DNA of 64,000 nucleotides from Flavobacteriaceae bacterium PS02334 (GCA_029959295.1 JASCOH010000002.1:372001-436000), one strand, 5' to 3'. Shown: positions 42,734 to 52,122, counted from the stretch's first letter. Notes: a model not told the origin generated them from the letters alone. Numbers and translations: made by a program.

Positions 42734-44155
42734 TTAAAACTGGCTGATCAAAGCTTTCGGTTCTAAATGAGCCTCTAATCCATAAACTCCAAATTCTCTT
42801 CCAATTCCAGATTGCTTGAAACCGCCGAAAGGTGCCTCTGGATCGTGTCCCAAACCGTTAATCAAAACACGTCCGGCGTTGATTCTAGAAGCAACATGCA
42901 TTGCCCTTTCGTTCGTTCCCGCGCTCACATAAGCCTGCAAGCCATAAACAGTGTCGTTGGCAATTTCAATAGCTTCTTCTTCAGTTTTGTAAGTAATAAT
43001 CGAAAGTACTGGTCCAAAAATTTCTTCTTGGGCAATTCTCATCTTGTTGCTTACGTTGTAAAAAACGGTTGGCTTAACAAAATTTCCATCTTCAAGGCCT
43101 TCCGGTTTTCCAAGACCTCCGACAAGAATGTCTGCGCCTTCTTCAATTCCCAATTTGATATAATTTTGAACTCTCTCATATTGTTTTTTGCTGACCATTG
43201 GCCCAACAGCCGTAGTTTCATTTTTGGGATTTCCGACAGGAAATTGAGGAATCACTGTTTTTATAATTTCTTTCACTTCTTCCAAACGATTTTCTGGAAT
43301 AAGAAGGCGCGTTCCTGCAACACAAGCCTGGCCGCTATTCATGAAAGACGCCATCAGAGCCATCGGAATTGCTTTTGAAAAATCGGCATCATCTAAGATA
43401 ATATTCGGAGATTTTCCGCCAAGTTCCAGCGTGATTCTTTTCATGGTGTCGACGGCTTCTCTGGCGATAGTTTTTCCAACAAAAGTAGAACCCGTGAAAG
43501 AAATTTTTGCAACATCCGGATGACGGCTGATGGCAGTTCCGACAACGTCGCCCAAGCCATTTACGATATTGAAAACGCCATCAGGAAGTCCGGCTTCATG
43601 AATACATTCTGTGATTAACTGCGTTTGCATGGCACTCATTTCGCTTGGTTTTATAACGACTGTGCAACCTGCGGCGATGGCTGTAGCTAATTTTCCGCAG
43701 ACAAAACCGTTGCTTGAATTCCATGGAATGATGATTCCCACTACGCCGATTGGCTCTAAAACAACATCAGAATTGCCCATTTTTTTAATGAATTCATATT
43801 TTTCTAATGTTGAAATTGCTGAGGTAAAAGCACTTAAAGAAAATTCCATGCTCATTTTTGCAAATCGCAGCGTTCCTCCATATTCTTCTACGACAGCATT
43901 GATCAGTTCTTCTTTTCTTTTGGAAACAGCCTGGTGAAGGCGTCTTAAATAGTCAATTCGTTCTGCTTTTGTAGTCTTAGAAAAAGTCTTGAAAGCTTTT
44001 TTCGCGGCAGCAATTGCAATTGCTGCATCTTCTTCATTTCCAAGCTGTACTTGCCCTGCTAGTTGGTTTGTTGTCGGATTTATCAGGTCGAACATTTGGC
44101 TTCCTTTTGGAGTCACAAAGCTTCCATCGATATAAATTTTGTCGATCGTTTTCAT
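42734..44155 (-). CDS. NAD(P)-dependent aldehyde dehydrogenase
   Basis: 473 aa, family length. PWNSSNGFVCGKLATAIAAGCTVVIKPSE for the cofactor site, FTGSTFVGK, catalytic Glu in LELGGKSPNIILDDAD, catalytic Cys in MNSGQACVAGTRLLIP, and EEIFGPVLSIITY with PFGGFKQSGIGREFG at the end. Oxidises an aldehyde to the acid; substrate not predictable. Probably co-transcribed with the AraC gene. Confidence 0.93.
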   Translation of the reverse strand: MKTIDKIYIDGSFVTPKGSQMFDLINPTTNQLAGQVQLGNEEDAAIAIAAAKKAFKTFSKTTKAERIDYLRRLHQAVSKRKEELINAVVEEYGGTLRFAKMSMEFSLSAFTSAISTLEKYEFIKKMGNSDVVLEPIGVVGIIIPWNSSNGFVCGKLATAIAAGCTVVIKPSEMSAMQTQLITECIHEAGLPDGVFNIVNGLGDVVGTAISRHPDVAKISFTGSTFVGKTIAREAVDTMKRITLELGGKSPNIILDDADFSKAIPMALMASFMNSGQACVAGTRLLIPENRLEEVKEIIKTVIPQFPVGNPKNETTAVGPMVSKKQYERVQNYIKLGIEEGADILVGGLGKPEGLEDGNFVKPTVFYNVSNKMRIAQEEIFGPVLSIITYKTEEEAIEIANDTVYGLQAYVSAGTNERAMHVASRINAGRVLINGLGHDPEAPFGGFKQSGIGREFGVYGLEAHLEPKALISQF

Positions 44156-44692
44156 ATAATTTGTTTTAATTATTTATTGGACAAAGTTCGAATATTAATA
44201 AAGCGATGATTTTGCTGTAAAGCTCAATTTCGTTTGTTTTAAAGCTCATTTTTTTAAGTATAGTAAGCAAAACAGCTATTAATTTTAGCTAGTTTTTATA
44301 TTATATTTTAGGAATTACAGCTTTTTCAGAACCTGATTTTTTACCAGTCCCGAAGAGACGTTTCAATAGTTCTTTTTTCAAACACCCACCGATTCCAAAA
44401 TTATAGCGATAGTGCTTTTAGTTCATTTTTGCTTTTCAAAGACATTCTTTTAGAACTTATCATAGAGCCATTTCAAATCAAATCTATTTTTAATTTAAAA
44501 CGTATTATTTTGAAAAACAGGTATTTATGCGTATTTCGGAAATTTTTTAAAGTGCTAATTTCGTCTTAATAAATTTTAAATGGAAGGAAATTAGTTGAAG
44601 AACATAAAATCTAATGTGGACCAAACCACTATCTAAAGGGGCGGTATCTGAAAAGCCAAACGAGTAAGAATTAAACTTAAATTAAACACAAA
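44156..44692. other. Intergenic region without a recognised gene
   Basis: AT-rich divergent spacer between the aldehyde dehydrogenase and the DUF1842-like gene. Only short inverted stretches and no clean -7 element were seen. It must contain promoters for both sides, but I cannot place them. Confidence 0.5.
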
Positions 44693-45102
44693 ATGAGCAC
44701 AACAGCAGAAAAAAAATCGAGTCGTTTAATCGGAGCGTATCTTGTAAATGGCACAATGGGAAATGTAGGAACTCCAGGAGCTCCAATCATGCACTTTTCT
44801 TTAGTAGTAGTTCCTTCGGCAAATACCGTTTCAGGAACTGTTGAAATCACTCAGGCAATTGCGCATTCTGGTGATATTATCATTAAAAACGTAAAAGGTG
44901 TAATTCGTTCTACAGGTTATGGAAACATAACTAAAGTAGTTTCACTTGAAGGTCAGTACGTACAGTCGGTTCCCCGCCAGCTATAGGATCTTTTCTAGCA
45001 AACTTTTCAGCTCACATGGCTATCGATGACAATTGGGATGGAAAAGGAGGATTTACTTATGCAAACCATGACGTTGAAGATGTTCCTGTAAAAAAAGCAT
45101 AA
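44693..45102 (+). pseudogene. DUF1842-like gene broken by a one-base frameshift
   Basis: The frame from ATG 44693 reads SSRLIGAYLVNGTMGNVG...IMHFSLVVVPSANTVSGTVEITQAIA, which resembles DUF1842, and stops early at 44986. In the +1 frame coding resumes at about 44973 (AIGSFLANFSAHMAIDDNWDGK and on to VPVKKA, stop 45102). The break is at the CCCC run near 44971: five C would restore one 136-aa frame (VPPPAIGSF). Explanations are a real mutation, a contingency tract or a sequencing error. The rest of both halves looks well conserved, which favours a recent event or an error. Confidence 0.75.
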
Positions 45103-45352
45103 GGATTAAATCTGGAAAGTAATTTAAGCTTTCACATCAAAATTTAAAGGCGCTACAATCAATTGATTGTGGTGATTTTTGTTTGAGAAGTCCGTTGGGC
45201 TTCAGTTTTGCAATACTATATATAAAAGATGAAATTTTACATTTAATATGCCAATCTTCTGAAAGCCAATGCTATTGGATTTTTTATAGTTTTATAAAAC
45301 ACAATCTGCGTCAATTTTTAGATAAATTTCTTCGTGATTGAGGCAAAAAGGC

Positions 45353-45360
45353 TATTTTTG
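45353..45360 (+). promoter_or_regulatory. -7 element upstream of the histone H1-like gene
   Basis: TATTTTTG, full match, 25 bases before ATG 45386. A TTG start at 45338 would lie upstream of it and is rejected. Confidence 0.55.
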
Positions 45361-45385
45361 CTCGCAAATTTTAATACAAAATACT

Positions 45386-45559
45386 ATGAACGAATTAGTG
45401 GAAAAAATCAACGCAGAAATCGAAATTTTCAAGAAAGAATCAGCATCTCACCTTGGTGGCGTAAAAGCTGCAGGAGCTCGTGCTCGTAAATCAACATTGG
45501 AATTGACAAAACTTTTCAAAGATTACAGAAAAGTTTCTATTGAAGAGTCAAAAAAATAA
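45386..45559 (+). CDS. Histone H1-like protein (Hc1 family)
   Basis: 57 aa from ATG 45386: MNELVEKINAEIEIFKKESA, then GGVKAAGARARKSTLELTKLFKDYRKVSIEESKK. A small, basic, helical protein of the Hc1-like family annotated as histone H1 in Bacteroidota. Likely nucleoid-associated; direct evidence is lacking. Strong -7 element and a terminator bound the gene. Confidence 0.85.
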   Translation: MNELVEKINAEIEIFKKESASHLGGVKAAGARARKSTLELTKLFKDYRKVSIEESKK

Positions 45560-45567
45560 TACTCTTT

Positions 45568-45601
45568 AAAAGCCCTTTGAGAAATCAAGGGGCTTTTTTT
45601 T
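45568..45601 (+). terminator. Terminator after the histone H1-like gene
   Basis: AAAGCCCTTT, loop GAGAAATC, AAGGGGCTTTTTTTT; stem contains one G-U pair. Confidence 0.85.
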
Positions 45602-45670
45602 GATATTAAAAGTAATTATCAAAGGCTCAAATTTTTATAAAATTGTGAATATCTATTTTAGAAATTGCGG

Positions 45671-45699
45671 TTGTTTTTTCCTTGTAAAATCTATCTTTG
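45671..45699 (+). promoter_or_regulatory. Promoter of the DUF4494 gene
   Basis: TTG (45671-45673), 18-base spacer, TATCTTTG (45692-45699): a full consensus promoter. An alternative TTG start at 45697 lies inside it. Confidence 0.65.
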
Positions 45700-45720
45700 G
45701 CATCCTTAAAAAAATATAGT

Positions 45721-46266
45721 ATGAGCGCAACTTGGTATGAATGCAAGGTAAAATATAGAAAAGTAGATGAAACTGGAGCACAGAAGATTGCAACAGAGCC
45801 TTATTTGGTAGATGCAATATCTTACACAGAAGCCGAAAAAAGAATTAATGAAGAAATGGCCGCTTATGTCAGTGAAGAATTTAAAATCACAAATATAAAA
45901 GTAGGCAATTATGCAGAAATTCATCCTTTTGAAAATGCAGACCGCTGGTTTAAATCAAAAGTTTCGTTAGTGTCTTTTGATGAAGAAAGTGGCAAGGAAA
46001 GAAAGTCAAACATGTATTTGCTGGTGCAGGGAAATGACGTAAAAGAAGCCTATGACAATACGGTTCAGGTAATGAAAAATACCATGGGAGATTATACTAT
46101 TCCAGCAATTTCTGAGTCTCCGATCATGGATGTTTTTCCTTATTTCAGTGGGGAAGAAGGCGAAGCAGAGCAATTGGAAAGATTCAATGCGCTGAAAGCT
46201 TCCAGGCCAGTTTTAGAAGAAATAGAAGACACGGGCGAATTTCTTGAAGTTGAAGAGGCAATCTAA
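45721..46266 (+). CDS. DUF4494 protein
   Basis: 181 aa from ATG 45721 (set by the promoter). MSATWYECKVKYRKVDETGAQKIATEPYLVDAISYTEAEKRI is the family opening; IKVGNYAEIHPFENADRWFKSKVSLVSFDEESGKERKS continues it. Soluble, acidic tail (EEIEDTGEFLEVEEA). The family is confined to Bacteroidota and of unknown function. Monocistronic. Confidence 0.87.
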   Translation: MSATWYECKVKYRKVDETGAQKIATEPYLVDAISYTEAEKRINEEMAAYVSEEFKITNIKVGNYAEIHPFENADRWFKSKVSLVSFDEESGKERKSNMYLLVQGNDVKEAYDNTVQVMKNTMGDYTIPAISESPIMDVFPYFSGEEGEAEQLERFNALKASRPVLEEIEDTGEFLEVEEAI

Positions 46267-46284
46267 AAATAGCAGATTAAAGAT

Positions 46285-46315
46285 AAAAAGGGGATTTGAA
46301 GTCCTCTTTTTTTTT
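46285..46315 (+). terminator. Terminator after the DUF4494 gene
   Basis: AAAAGGGGAT, loop TTGAA, GTCCTCTTTT plus further T; ten pairs with two G-U. Confidence 0.75.
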
Positions 46316-46434
46316 AGAATATAATTTATAAATCTCACTGTCAAGTGGCTTAAAAGTGTAATACTCTGAGAAATCCTATAATGCAACTTCAGATTTAATT
46401 TTCTATTTTTACGGCTAAATAACAAAAACAAAAC

Positions 46435-47316
46435 ATGGCATCAGGATTTTTTGCAATTTTAGATGATATAGCGTCGTTGATGGATGATGTTGCGGTAACC
46501 AGCAAGATAGCAACCCAAAAAACCGCAGGAATATTAGGCGACGATTTAGCTGTTAATGCTGAAAAAGCTACAGGCTTTCTTTCTTCGAGAGAACTTCCTG
46601 TGCTGTGGGCAATTACAAAAGGTTCTCTCATTAACAAGATAATTATTATTCCGATTGCCTTGCTTTTGAATGTATTTTTTCCTGTAGCTATTAAAGTTAT
46701 TCTTGTGCTTGGCGGATTTTATCTGGCTTATGAAGGAGTTGAAAAAATAGTAGAATACTTTTTTCATGCTGCTCCAGAAGGCCATGAAGTTATTGAAGAA
46801 GCTACTGAAGACAATTCTGAAGCTGAAAAATCTAAAATTAAATCTGCCGTAACTACTGATTTCATCCTTTCCGTGGAGATTGTGATCATTGCTTTGGGAA
46901 CCGTTTTAGACAGCACCCTGACTATACAAATAATCACGGTTTCTGTCGTAGCCCTTTTGGCAACAATCGGAGTTTATGGAATAGTTGCGCTTATCGTTAG
47001 AATGGATGATGCTGGCTTCAAGCTTATTAAGCGTTCGAATGATAAGGGGATTTTGGCAACACTGGGCCATTTCTTGGTAAAAGCTTTGCCAATAGTAATC
47101 AGATTTTTAGCAGTAGTCGGAACAATTGCCTTGATTTTAGTCTCTGGAGGTATTTTTGTACACAATATCGAATACTTGCATCATATCCTTCCTAATTTTC
47201 CTTCCATTGTCAAGGAATTCGCGCTTGGTTTAATAGCAGGACTGCTTGTAGTGGGAATTGTAACAGGTGTCAAAAAGCTAATCGCTGTGGTTAAATCTAA
47301 AAAAGCAACTAATTAA
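46435..47316 (+). CDS. DUF808 (YedI-like) membrane protein
   Basis: 293 aa. MASGFFAILDDIASLMDDVAVTSKIATQKTAGILGDDLAVNAEKA is the DUF808 N-terminus. About six membrane helices follow, with GHEVIEEATEDNSEAEKSKIKSAVTTDFILSVEIVIIALGTV between them. Inner-membrane protein of unknown function, widespread in bacteria. No operon partner. Confidence 0.9.
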   Translation: MASGFFAILDDIASLMDDVAVTSKIATQKTAGILGDDLAVNAEKATGFLSSRELPVLWAITKGSLINKIIIIPIALLLNVFFPVAIKVILVLGGFYLAYEGVEKIVEYFFHAAPEGHEVIEEATEDNSEAEKSKIKSAVTTDFILSVEIVIIALGTVLDSTLTIQIITVSVVALLATIGVYGIVALIVRMDDAGFKLIKRSNDKGILATLGHFLVKALPIVIRFLAVVGTIALILVSGGIFVHNIEYLHHILPNFPSIVKEFALGLIAGLLVVGIVTGVKKLIAVVKSKKATN

Positions 47317-47572
47317 ACGACTGCTAAAAGTTTGAAAGCACTTTTCAAGCGTTCCATATAAAGCAACTCAACCTCAGCACTACATTATTTTTTTTCTCAA
47401 AAAGAGATTATGAATATTTATATATTCGCAAAATGAGATTTTTTAATTGAGTTTTAAAATTAATTTTATAAATAGGAAAGTTCTGAATTCATATCGCCCC
47501 GCAGGTTTTTCAATTTTGCTCATTATTTATTATGGCAGTTTTTGCTTTATAAATGTACGTTAAAGCCCTACT

Positions 47573-47599
47573 TTGACCATGTAATAATGGTTAATTTTG
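47573..47599 (+). promoter_or_regulatory. Promoter of the DHA2 transporter gene
   Basis: TTG (47573-47575), 16 bases, TAATTTTG (47592-47599). The rest of the 315-base gap from 47317 is AT-rich and shows nothing recognisable. Confidence 0.6.
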
Positions 47600-47631
47600 T
47601 AAAAAGTTAATCACATCCATAAGAAAATATA

Positions 47632-49047
47632 ATGCTTGGCACCAAAAAGGAGAAAAAGGAAGAGAAAAAAAAGAAAGAGAGAACAGCAACGCATTTATTG
47701 CCCTGGGTCACAGCTGTAGCCATGTTTATCCAGTCTTTAGATGGCACAATTCTTAATACCTCTTTGCCAGTAATTGCTAGAGATATGGAATATTCTCCAA
47801 CCGAAATGCATTCTGTTATTGTTACTTATGCGCTTACGCTGGCTTTGTTTATTCCGCTTTCCGGATGGCTGGCCGATAAATTTGGCACAAGAACCATGTT
47901 CATGATTGCAGTTGGTCTGTTTGTTGCCGGTTCTTTATGCTGTGCTCTTTCTGTAGACCTTTTTACTTTCAATCTTTCCCGAGTGTTGCAGGCCATCGGC
48001 GCTTCAATGATGGTTCCCATCGCAAGGCTGGCTATTTTGTACCAATATCCGAAAAGCGAACTTTTAAAAACAATGAATTTCATAACGGTTTTTGGACTTT
48101 TGGGAATGGTAGTAGGCCCAAGTTTAGGAGGATTTTTATCCGATAACTTTTCATGGCACTGGATTTTTTTAGTAAATGTGCCCATCGGACTGATTGGCAT
48201 TTCGATGGCAAAAAGAATTATGCCTAATTTTAAAAAGGCTGTTGGAAGGTTTGATTTCAGGGGATTGATGTATTTCAGTCTCGCATTAATCGTAATAACG
48301 ATGGTCCTTGAGCTGATTAGTACAGGACTTACGCATTGGATGTTAATTTTAGCAGGCTTGTTGCTGTTTAATCTTCTGGCTGTAGTTTATTTTGTCCATT
48401 ATAAAAAAACGGAAAAGCCAATTATTGATCTCAGGCTTCTAAACATAAAAACACTTAGAATCGGACTTTCGGGCAGCCTTATTACAAGGCTGGGAATCGG
48501 AGGCCTGCCGTTATTATTGCCCCTTATGTTGCAAACCGGATTTGGCTATTCGGCATCAACGGCTGGCTTGCTATTATTGCCCTCGGCATTGGCAAATGTA
48601 GCAGTAAAACCTTTTATTGTTCGCATTATTAAGGCTTTGGGATATAGAACTGTTCTTATAAGCAACACCATTTTACTAGGATTGGTATTGATTGTATTAG
48701 GATTTGTCGAGCGCGACACGCCATTGGCCTATTATATTTTATTGATGGTTTTCTACGGATTTTTCACATCCATTCAAATGTCGGCTATGAACACTATTAC
48801 TCTAGTCGATTTGGATGAAAACACAAAAAGCGGCGGCAATACTATGCTGGTAATCATGCAGCAGCTTTCTGTAAGTTTTGGCGTATCAGTAGCCAGTCTT
48901 GTGCTTTCCTTCTTCCAGTCTGATGCTTTTGACATGAATCTTACACAGCCTTTTCATTACACTTTTATATGTTTGGCGATTTTTACCATTCTTTCAAGCC
49001 TTACTTTTAGCAGATTAGGCAAAACTGATGGAAGCGGTTATGTATAA
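47632..49047 (+). CDS. MFS transporter, DHA2 (EmrB/QacA-like)
   Basis: 471 aa, about 14 membrane helices. A Lys-rich N-terminus (LGTKKEKKEEKKKKERTATHLLP) precedes helix 1 with SLDGTILNTSLPVIARDM. GWLADKFGTRTMF is MFS motif A. RVLQAIGASMMVPIARLAIL and LGMVVGPSLGGFLSDNFSWHWIFLVNVPIG are DHA2 motifs. Likely proton-driven drug or metabolite export (MdtD-like). No adaptor is adjacent, unlike the operon at the left edge. Confidence 0.92.
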   Translation: MLGTKKEKKEEKKKKERTATHLLPWVTAVAMFIQSLDGTILNTSLPVIARDMEYSPTEMHSVIVTYALTLALFIPLSGWLADKFGTRTMFMIAVGLFVAGSLCCALSVDLFTFNLSRVLQAIGASMMVPIARLAILYQYPKSELLKTMNFITVFGLLGMVVGPSLGGFLSDNFSWHWIFLVNVPIGLIGISMAKRIMPNFKKAVGRFDFRGLMYFSLALIVITMVLELISTGLTHWMLILAGLLLFNLLAVVYFVHYKKTEKPIIDLRLLNIKTLRIGLSGSLITRLGIGGLPLLLPLMLQTGFGYSASTAGLLLLPSALANVAVKPFIVRIIKALGYRTVLISNTILLGLVLIVLGFVERDTPLAYYILLMVFYGFFTSIQMSAMNTITLVDLDENTKSGGNTMLVIMQQLSVSFGVSVASLVLSFFQSDAFDMNLTQPFHYTFICLAIFTILSSLTFSRLGKTDGSGYV

Positions 49048-49118
49048 ATTACAGCTGAATTCAAGTTGCATTTTTTACAAAATTCTTGTTCAAAACAGTT
49101 TTTCTGCCATCAGCAAAG

Positions 49119-49493
49119 CTACTTTTTTTGTCCGCTCAGATGAGGCATTTTAGAATAATCGGTAAGTCCCAATTTATTTCCGAAAGGATCAGTAAACTCC
49201 ACGGAAAGCCCAGTCATGATCTCAAACGGTTCGCTTAAAAATGCAACGCCTTTTCGTTTCAGCTCTTCATATGCCTCTCGGACATTGTCAACAGTAAACC
49301 AAATTGTAGGTTTTGCATTTTGCATAGTGCTGAGAATAATTGCGGGTTCGCTGTCGCCAACTTTAAAAGCGGCCATTCCTTTGTCGGCAAAGTCAAATTT
49401 GATTTCAAGCCCAAGTTTGTTTTTATAAAATTCTTTTGCCGTGTCAAGATTGTCGGCCGGCAGAAAGAAATTGTCGTAGTCTTTGATATTCAT
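49119..49493 (-). CDS. VOC-fold (glyoxalase/bleomycin-resistance-like) protein
   Basis: 124 aa. Two betaalphabetabetabeta units: NFFLPADNLDTAKEFYKNKLGLEIKFDF and IWFTVDNVREAYEELKRKGVAFLSEPFEIMTGLSVEFTDPFGNKLGLTDY. Family members are metal-dependent lyases, dioxygenases or binding proteins; the activity is not predictable. The start overlaps the stop of the ArsR-tail gene by four bases, so the two are translationally coupled. Confidence 0.9.
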   Translation of the reverse strand: MNIKDYDNFFLPADNLDTAKEFYKNKLGLEIKFDFADKGMAAFKVGDSEPAIILSTMQNAKPTIWFTVDNVREAYEELKRKGVAFLSEPFEIMTGLSVEFTDPFGNKLGLTDYSKMPHLSGQKK

Positions 49494-49702
49494 AGTTCTT
49501 CTGATTTTATTTGAGAAAGGTCGATTCCAAGTTTTGTAAATTCTTCTTGCCCCTTGTCAGTGATAAAAAAATGCTTGTCTCCAGATTTCTCTTTTGTAAT
49601 CCATCCTTCACCAATAAATTTTTCGAAAAGAAGTGTCCCAAGCTTCCCGCCAATGTGAGTATAGCAGGTTTTTGCTGGTTTTTTGCCTGTTTGTTTTATC
49701 AT
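49490..49702 (-). CDS. Standalone ArsR C-terminal-type domain protein
   Basis: 70 aa. MIKQTGKKPAKTCYTHIGGKLGTLLFEKFIGEGWITKEKSGDKHFFITDKGQEEFTKLGIDLSQI resembles the C-terminal half of long ArsR-family regulators (pattern RTCYDHLAGKLG...L.ALLERG, then a wing and TPAG). The N-terminal DNA-binding HTH of such regulators is absent and no upstream remnant is visible. It overlaps the VOC gene by ATGA. Either a truncated regulator or a real small family; function unknown. Confidence 0.7.
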   Translation of the reverse strand: MIKQTGKKPAKTCYTHIGGKLGTLLFEKFIGEGWITKEKSGDKHFFITDKGQEEFTKLGIDLSQIKSEEL

Positions 49703-50176
49703 AATGCTATCGTTTTATATTTATTGCTAACATTTTGGAACTTGCGTTTTGGCAGAAGTAGAAGTACAAAAGCGGATCATGATTAAAATATTGCTGTGGG
49801 TTTTTCTCCATAGGTTCCACTTTAGCAGCTAACTTATCCTTTACAATAATAGCCAATAAATCAATAAGGTGATTGCCACTTTCTAAATTAATTTGATAAA
49901 ATAATTTAGATATATGTCTGGCTTTTTTTGCATATTATTTTGAATAAGTGATATTTTGCTGAATTTTTTCAAGTGATATATCCTTATTAGCTTTGGCTTT
50001 CCAGATATTTTCAAGATCAACTATTATTACCAATTTCTTATGAATACCTATTACTCTTTTGAGTCTGGAGAACAATCTGAGGCTTATATAAATTTCATCA
50101 AATATAAAGCAATCGCCTTCTAAAACTAAATGGTATTTATAAATTCCCTTTCCCAAAAATAATTTATTTTAGCATT
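49703..50176. other. Intergenic region with a weak minus-strand frame
   Basis: A 73-codon minus-strand frame (49935-50156) has no ATG: its only start is a TTG inside a TATTTTTG -7-like element (50161-50154). The translation (YHLVLEGDCFIFDEIYIS...) looks protein-like but unassigned. It may be the remnant of a gene or noise. The rest shows nothing. Confidence 0.35.
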
Positions 50177-51364
50177 ATGCAACCAATTGTCATTACTACA
50201 GCGCAGGCCAGGAAAATCATTCTTAATGCTTCTGGACTTGCCCGAAAAGGGCAGTTCGGTCAAGGCAAGGAGGCAGTATATCGTGTAATAGACCACTTGG
50301 GTTTCCTGCAGCTTGATACAAATTTTGTTGTAGAAAGAGCCCATCACCATGCCCTTTTTGCGCGCATACCCGATTATGAAATTGAATGGCTGGCAGAACT
50401 TTGTGAAGAAGGGCGCATTTTTGAGTATTTTGCCTCTGATGCAGGCTATATCCCGATGCAGGATTTCCGATTTTCACTGCCTGTAAAAAAATCTTTTGAA
50501 GAAAATCGCAAGCCCCTTACTAAGCCTGAAATACGAATGATGGAGCAGATCATAGAAAGAGTAGAGCGGGAAGGGCCGCTCATGGTTACGGATTTTGAAA
50601 ATGACCGTCTAGAAATCAGCTCGGGTTGGTGGGATTGGAGGCCGGCGAAAGTGGCGCTGGAAAGGCTGTATCTTGAAGGAAGCCTGACAATTGGCCGAAC
50701 GAAATCTTTCCAGAAAGTATATGACCTGCCTCACAATACTGTTCCGCGCGAAACCGACCTTGTTCTGCCAACAGCTGAAGAATATGCACGTTATATAATT
50801 CTCCGTACGCTTCAGGCGCTAGGTATTGCATCAGTTAAAGAAATGTCATGGCGCAGCCGCCGCGTAAAAAGCAATCTGGTCAAAAATGAAGTGGAATTAA
50901 TGGCGAAGGCGGGAAAGATAAAGACCGTTATTGTGGAAGGCATCAAAGGACCGCTTTATATGCTGCCTGATCAGGAGATCAATGTTGAGGTTTCCAGCGA
51001 AGTATTCATTCTTTCGCCTTTCGATGTTCTCAACGTTTTCCGCTACCGACTGAAGGATTTTTTCAATTTTGATTACCAGATCGAGTGCTTCGTGCCAGCT
51101 TCCAAGCGCATTTATGGCTATTTTTCATTACCTATTCTTGCAGGCGATACCTTTATTGCAAGAATGGATGCCAAAGCTGACCGCAAGCAAAGGATACTGC
51201 TTGTTCATAATATTCATTTTGAGCCTTTTGCTATTGATAAAGCTATTTTGGAAAAGTTTGCAGATGCCATAAAGGCGTTTGCAGAATTCAACAACTGCAG
51301 GGAGATTGTCTTTGGAAAATCAAATAATGAAAGCTACATCAAAACGATAATTAATAATTTATAG
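50177..51364 (+). CDS. YcaQ-like winged-helix (DNA glycosylase-type) protein
   Basis: 395 aa. Starts ITTAQARKIILNASGLARKGQFGQGKEAVYRVIDHLGFLQLDTNFVVERAHHHALFARIPDY, the family opening with the QLDT/HH signature. GPLMVTDFEND, WWDWRPAKVALERLYLEGSLTIGRTKSFQKVYDLPHNTVP and ILSPFDVLNVFR...YFSLPILAGDTFIARMDAKADRKQ follow. YcaQ/AlkX proteins unhook interstrand crosslinks and contain several winged helices. Crosslink repair is inferred from the family. Confidence 0.9.
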   Translation: MQPIVITTAQARKIILNASGLARKGQFGQGKEAVYRVIDHLGFLQLDTNFVVERAHHHALFARIPDYEIEWLAELCEEGRIFEYFASDAGYIPMQDFRFSLPVKKSFEENRKPLTKPEIRMMEQIIERVEREGPLMVTDFENDRLEISSGWWDWRPAKVALERLYLEGSLTIGRTKSFQKVYDLPHNTVPRETDLVLPTAEEYARYIILRTLQALGIASVKEMSWRSRRVKSNLVKNEVELMAKAGKIKTVIVEGIKGPLYMLPDQEINVEVSSEVFILSPFDVLNVFRYRLKDFFNFDYQIECFVPASKRIYGYFSLPILAGDTFIARMDAKADRKQRILLVHNIHFEPFAIDKAILEKFADAIKAFAEFNNCREIVFGKSNNESYIKTIINNL

Positions 51365-51515
51365 GATTTTTTTGCATATTCCAAATTTGGGAAGATGGCG
51401 TGTGCAGGCATGACGCTTCAGCAACTTCGTAAGATATGTAAAAAGCCCGTCAAGCTGAACATTAATAAATTATTAAATCATATTTATGTAAAATTATCGA
51501 AGTCCATTTCAATTA

Positions 51516-51523
51516 AATTTGTT
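51516..51523 (+). promoter_or_regulatory. -7 element upstream of the ECF sigma gene
   Basis: TAAATTTG, full match, 30 bases before ATG 51553: the sigma gene seems transcribed by the housekeeping sigma factor, not by itself. Confidence 0.55.
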
Positions 51524-51552
51524 ACGCCTCTCTTCTAATCCAAAAACAAACC

Positions 51553-52122
51553 ATGGACACTAATTTTGTCAAAAGCTTGCGTGACGGAGATGATTCCTAT
51601 TTTAGGAAAATCTATGATCTTCATCATTTCAAAGTATTTAGCTTTGTGAAAAAATATACTGCCCAGCTGGCAGATGCAGAAGACGTGACTCAAAATGTTT
51701 TTATCCATCTGTGGAACTATAGAGCGAAATTAGATCCCTCTATTGACCTGGAATCAATCCTGTTCAAGACTTCAAGGCAGGAAATCTCAAAATGGTACAA
51801 GAAGCAGAATCTTATTTTTTCAGTAGAGGAAAAACAGCTGATCAAAGATCTTGACAGCGCTGAAGAAAATGGAGAATCTTTGGATTCTAAAATGGAAGAG
51901 ATAGGGCTCTTGCTTAAGCAGATTCCAGAACGGAGAAGAAAGATTTTCGCATTATATATCTTCGAAGAACTTAGCCATAAGGAAATAGCTTCCAAAATGG
52001 ATATGTCCCCAAGTGCTGTAGCAAACCAAATTTCGAAAACGCTGCAGTTTCTCAAAAAAAATTCAGTAAAGCACCACGAAATTTACTGGTTTGCTTTCGC
52101 ATTCCTCGGAAGCAATTGCTGA
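51553..52122 (+). CDS. ECF-type RNA polymerase sigma factor (FecI-like)
   Basis: 189 aa. Sigma-2 region: YFRKIYDLHHFKVFSFVKKYTAQLADAEDVTQNVFIHLWNYRAKLD; sigma-4: LLLKQIPERRRKIFALYIFEELSHKEIASKMDMSPSAVANQISKTLQFLKK. Ends with a short hydrophobic tail (IYWFAFAFLGSNC), sometimes present in this group. It directs core RNA polymerase to a special promoter class. fecR and an STN-domain receptor follow, so this is a trans-envelope signalling system. Its target motif may be that at 52272 and 56632. Confidence 0.93.
   Translation: MDTNFVKSLRDGDDSYFRKIYDLHHFKVFSFVKKYTAQLADAEDVTQNVFIHLWNYRAKLDPSIDLESILFKTSRQEISKWYKKQNLIFSVEEKQLIKDLDSAEENGESLDSKMEEIGLLLKQIPERRRKIFALYIFEELSHKEIASKMDMSPSAVANQISKTLQFLKKNSVKHHEIYWFAFAFLGSNC

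Noticed and set aside
49935-50156. 73-codon minus-strand frame
   Set aside because: No ATG; the only start is a TTG inside a -7-like element. Kept only as a note on the spacer.
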